A DNA stretch of 64,000 nucleotides from contig NZ_AP028461.1 of NCBI RefSeq assembly GCF_033097365.1, forward strand, positions 558,001 to 622,000, read 5' to 3'. Shown here one piece after another: positions 61,582 through 64,000 of the stretch (the first letter of the stretch is position 1; each line of letters starts with the position of its first letter). Under the pieces are notes generated by a model that worked only from the letters and a program-made list of their open reading frames with translations, was not told the DNA's origin and did no database searches. Position numbers and translations under genes: made by a program. This DNA is from Actinoplanes sichuanensis (GTDB lineage: Bacteria; Actinomycetota; Actinomycetes; Mycobacteriales; Micromonosporaceae).

Positions 61582-62889
61582 ATGGAGAACACCGCCGAGA
61601 GCGAGGTCGTGGACCTGTGCCGCGACCTGCTCCGCATCGACACCACCAACACCGGCGACCCGCGGACCACCGTGGGGGAGCGGGTCGCCGCCGAGTACGT
61701 CGCCGAGCGGCTGGCCGAGGTCGGCGTCGAATCGCGTCTCCTCGAGTCCGCGCCGACCCGGGCCAACCTGGTCGCCCGGATCCCCGGTGCCGACCCGTCC
61801 CGCGGCGCGCTACTCGTCCACGGCCACCTCGACGTGGTCCCGGCCGACGCGAGCGAGTGGTCGGTCGACCCGTTCGGCGGCGAGATCCGGGACGGCTACC
61901 TGTGGGGCCGCGGCGCCGTCGACATGAAGGACTTCGACGCCATGGTGCTCGCCGTGGTCCGCGAGTGGCGGCGCACCGGCTACGTCCCGCCGCGCGACAT
62001 CGTCCTGGCGTACACCGCCGACGAGGAGGCCGGCATGGAGTACGGCTCCCAGTGGCTGGTGCAGAACCACCCCGACGCGTTCGAAGGCTGCACGGAGGCG
62101 ATCGGCGAGGTCGGCGGGTACTCGTACACCGTCAACGACGATCTTCGCCTCTATCTCGTCCAGACCGCCGAGAAGGGGCTCGACTGGCTGCGGGTGCACG
62201 CCACCGGCCGGCCCGGCCACGGCTCCTTCATCCACGACGACAACGCGGTCACCACCCTGGCCGAGGCCGTCGCCCGGGTCGGCCGGCACCGCTTCCCGAC
62301 AGTTCTCACCCCGACCGTGCGGTCCTTCCTGGAACAGGTCAGCGACGCCCTGGAGATCGAGCTGGACCCGGACGAGCCGGAGCTCGCGGTCGCCAAACTC
62401 GGCCCGATCGCCAACCTGATCGGCGCCACCCTGCGCAACACCGCCAACCCGACCCGGCTCGCCGCCGGGTACAAGGACAACGTCATCCCCGGCAAGGCGT
62501 CGGCCACCATCGACTGCCGCACCCTGCCCGGGCACGCCGACGCGTTCCTGCGTGAGCTGCGCGAGGTGATCGGGCCGGACCTGGAGATCGAGCACGTGCA
62601 CCAGCAGCCGGCCGTGGAGACCGCGTTCGACGGTGACCTGGTCGACGCGATGGGGGCCGCGCTGCGCGCCGAGGATCCGGGAGCGCGTACCGTGCCGTAC
62701 CTGATGTCCGGTGGCACCGACGCCAAGGCCTTCTCCACCCTCGGCATCCGGTGCTTCGGCTTCGCACCGCTGCGTCTCCCGCCCGACCTCAACTTCAGTG
62801 CGCTCTTCCACGGCATCGACGAGCGAGTTCCGGTGGAAGGACTAAAGTTCGGCGTGCGTGTGCTCGACCGCTTGCTTCGAAACAGCTGA
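61582..62889 (+). CDS. M20-family metallopeptidase
   Basis: A 435-residue M20/M25/M40 peptidase or deacylase. Metal- and active-site segments are visible: LLVHGHLDVVPADASEW (His and Asp), WGRGAVDMKDFDAMV (bridging Asp), YTADEEAGMEYGSQ (catalytic Glu pair), DNVIPGKASATIDCRTLPGH and a C-terminal MSGGTDAKAFSTLGIRCFGFAP with His in ALFHGIDERVP. A dimerisation lid lies at about 200-320. Substrate (dipeptide, acyl amino acid) is not determined. ATG 61582 lies 67 bp after the divergent hemerythrin-like gene. The next gene starts 22 bp after its stop, on the same strand. Confidence 0.92.
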   Translation: MENTAESEVVDLCRDLLRIDTTNTGDPRTTVGERVAAEYVAERLAEVGVESRLLESAPTRANLVARIPGADPSRGALLVHGHLDVVPADASEWSVDPFGGEIRDGYLWGRGAVDMKDFDAMVLAVVREWRRTGYVPPRDIVLAYTADEEAGMEYGSQWLVQNHPDAFEGCTEAIGEVGGYSYTVNDDLRLYLVQTAEKGLDWLRVHATGRPGHGSFIHDDNAVTTLAEAVARVGRHRFPTVLTPTVRSFLEQVSDALEIELDPDEPELAVAKLGPIANLIGATLRNTANPTRLAAGYKDNVIPGKASATIDCRTLPGHADAFLRELREVIGPDLEIEHVHQQPAVETAFDGDLVDAMGAALRAEDPGARTVPYLMSGGTDAKAFSTLGIRCFGFAPLRLPPDLNFSALFHGIDERVPVEGLKFGVRVLDRLLRNS

Positions 62890-62911
62890 AATCGGAAGGA
62901 CCCCCAAACCC

Positions 62912-63601
62912 ATGACTGACCAGAACGCCGAGCTCGACGTCGCCCTCGACCGGGTGATCGAGGCGGCGCGGGCGCACCTCGCGGCCGTCAAGGCGGCGGC
63001 CGGCCGCATCGACGACGACGACGTCTGGCAGGCGTACGTCGACCTGAACAACGCTTCCTTCGCGTACGACGAGCAGCTGCTCGACGCTTTCGGCGAGGTC
63101 ACGCCGTGGGACGTCGAGTCGATCGACCCGGACGAGGCGGACCGTCGGTTCGGCCAGCTCACCGAGGCCGGTGGCGCGGCCGGCGCCGACCCGTACCCGC
63201 AGATCGTCTCGGTCCGGCAGCGCCGCGACTACCGGGTGCCGAGTGTGTCCGCGCTGCTGCGGGTCGCCGAGACCGCCCGGCGCAGCTCGGTGCCGGAGGA
63301 CGAGGACGCCGGACCGGTCGAGTCGGTCGGCGAGGCCGTGCTGGAGCTGCTGCAGGCCGGCGACGGCTCGCTGGCGTCGCTGGACGTGCCCGAGCTGGAG
63401 CCGCTCGACGGCCTGCTCACGGTGACCGAGGTCGCCGAGCCGCTCGACCTGGAGGCCTTCGACGACGCCGACGGCTCCGGCCCGTTCGCGCCGGTCGACT
63501 CCGACGTGCTGGTCGGCCGTCTGGACGAGCACCCGTTCCTGCCGGACGAGGACGAGCACGACCACGGTCACGACCACGCGGGTCACCACCACAAGCACTG
63601 A
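62912..63601 (+). CDS. acidic protein with His-rich metal-binding tail
   Basis: A 229-residue protein starting at ATG 62912 after GGAAGGA. The N-terminal 60 residues are a helical domain (ELDVALDRVIEAARAHLAAVKAAAGRI, in parts). A strongly acidic, Asp/Glu/Pro-rich middle follows, with VRQRRDYRVPSVSALLRVAETARR. The end, DEHDHGHDHAGHHHKH, is a typical histidine tail that could bind Ni, Co or Zn. I do not recognise a family. The 22-bp distance to the M20 peptidase gene suggests an operon, in which the tail could serve metal supply, though this is inferred. Confidence 0.8.
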   Translation: MTDQNAELDVALDRVIEAARAHLAAVKAAAGRIDDDDVWQAYVDLNNASFAYDEQLLDAFGEVTPWDVESIDPDEADRRFGQLTEAGGAAGADPYPQIVSVRQRRDYRVPSVSALLRVAETARRSSVPEDEDAGPVESVGEAVLELLQAGDGSLASLDVPELEPLDGLLTVTEVAEPLDLEAFDDADGSGPFAPVDSDVLVGRLDEHPFLPDEDEHDHGHDHAGHHHKH

Positions 63602-63610
63602 CCCGACGCG

Positions 63611-64000
63611 TCAGCCTGGTGGTTCCCCACCCGGGACCACCAGGCCGGATTCGTAGGCGAAGACGACCGCCTGGGCGCGGTCACGCAGGTGCAGCTTGGC
63701 CAGCAGGTTGCCCATGTGCGTCTTGACGGTGTGTTCGCTCAGCCGCCGGGCCGCGGCGATCTCCGCGTTGGACCGGCCGGCGGCGACCAGGCGCAGCACA
63801 TCCGTCTCCCGGGCGGTGAGTGCCGCGAGACGGGCCGCCGCCGCCGGGTCCGGACGGCCGTGCCGGCGCAACTCGCCGATCACCCGCCGGGTCACCGCGG
63901 GCGACAGCAGCGCCTCCCCGGCCGCCACCACCCGTACCGCCCGGACCAGCTCCGCACGGCGGGCGTCCTTCAGCAGGAACCCGCCCGCCCCGGCGCGCAA
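63611..64000 (-). CDS. LuxR/NarL-type response regulator, C-terminal part (cut by window edge)
   Basis: The frame runs off the right edge; the N-terminal receiver up to the end of the domain is missing. What remains begins RAGAGGFLLKDARRAELVRAVR (end of the receiver, with the conserved Lys of LLKD) and ends with the LuxR-type HTH: LTARETDVLRLVAAGRSNAEIAAARRLSEHTVKTHMGNLLAKLHLRDRAQAVVFAYESGLV. It would be a NarL/FixJ-family transcription factor, phosphorylated by an unseen kinase. It is convergent with the His-tailed gene, 10 bp apart, where a hairpin (63614-63645) overlaps the stop region. Confidence 0.9.
   Translation of the reverse strand: MRAGAGGFLLKDARRAELVRAVRVVAAGEALLSPAVTRRVIGELRRHGRPDPAAAARLAALTARETDVLRLVAAGRSNAEIAAARRLSEHTVKTHMGNLLAKLHLRDRAQAVVFAYESGLVVPGGEPPG

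Overview
The window is chromosomal DNA of a very high-GC actinobacterium. The set of genes (GlgE, polyphosphate glucokinase, an F420/PPOX-type protein, SecA2, two SigB/SigF-type sigma factors, long GC-driven shadow frames on both strands) fits the Micromonosporaceae, most likely Actinoplanes or a relative. This placement is an inference from gene content, not from a marker gene. No rRNA, tRNA, CRISPR array, integrase or transposase was found.

Layout. 1-6.7 kb: 5' part of glgE, a lone hypothetical gene, a PPOX-family protein with ppgK, a SigF-type sigma factor, and a coupled PAP2 phosphatase / DUF-type stress membrane protein pair. 6.8-16.4 kb: a secreted SH3/glucosaminidase, a CHASE-PAS histidine kinase with a convergent single-domain receiver, hrpA, and small or secreted proteins. 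16.8-25.8 kb: a B12-binding protein coupled to a SpoIIE-type phosphatase, xthA, a GNAT-like protein, a GGDEF-EAL protein, a Usp protein and citrate synthase. 26-29.2 kb: an FGGY sugar kinase with a Gly/Ser insertion, and an ECF sigma factor with its membrane partner. 29.2-34.3 kb: a cobalamin riboswitch followed by a chelatase (AAA + vWA), cobO, cobB and a cobE/cbiG-like gene. 34.3-40.8 kb: a glutamate-cysteine ligase-like enzyme, a small membrane protein and a 1348-residue Gly/Pro-rich repeat protein. 41.0-46.6 kb: a signalling island with a sigma factor fused to a STAS domain, two STAS-ATPase fusions, CheR-PAS and CheB. 46.7-51.1 kb: secA2, a winged-helix regulator, a degenerate uridine-kinase-like protein and a DksA/TraR protein. 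51.4-56.3 kb: an operon with an FtsK/SpoIIIE ATPase, a coiled-coil membrane protein, an unrecognised protein and a small helical protein. 56.6-64 kb: an NYN-domain protein, a ClpC-like unfoldase behind a HAIR-like operator, a LysR regulator, a hemerythrin-like protein, an M20 peptidase, an acidic His-tailed protein and the end of a LuxR-type response regulator.

How the genes may work together. The strongest theme is partner-switching and stress signalling: two SigF-type sigma factors, a SpoIIE phosphatase, two STAS-HATPase fusions and a sigma-STAS fusion lie within 43 kb, with a B12-binding protein carrying the light-sensor motif of CarH next to the phosphatase. Cobalamin biosynthesis 12 kb away would supply the chromophore or cofactor. 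The two best candidates for an undescribed system are the 41-46.6 kb sigma/STAS/CheB/CheR island and the 51.4-56.3 kb FtsK-type operon, which resembles a reduced type VII-like machine but lacks its hallmark membrane components.
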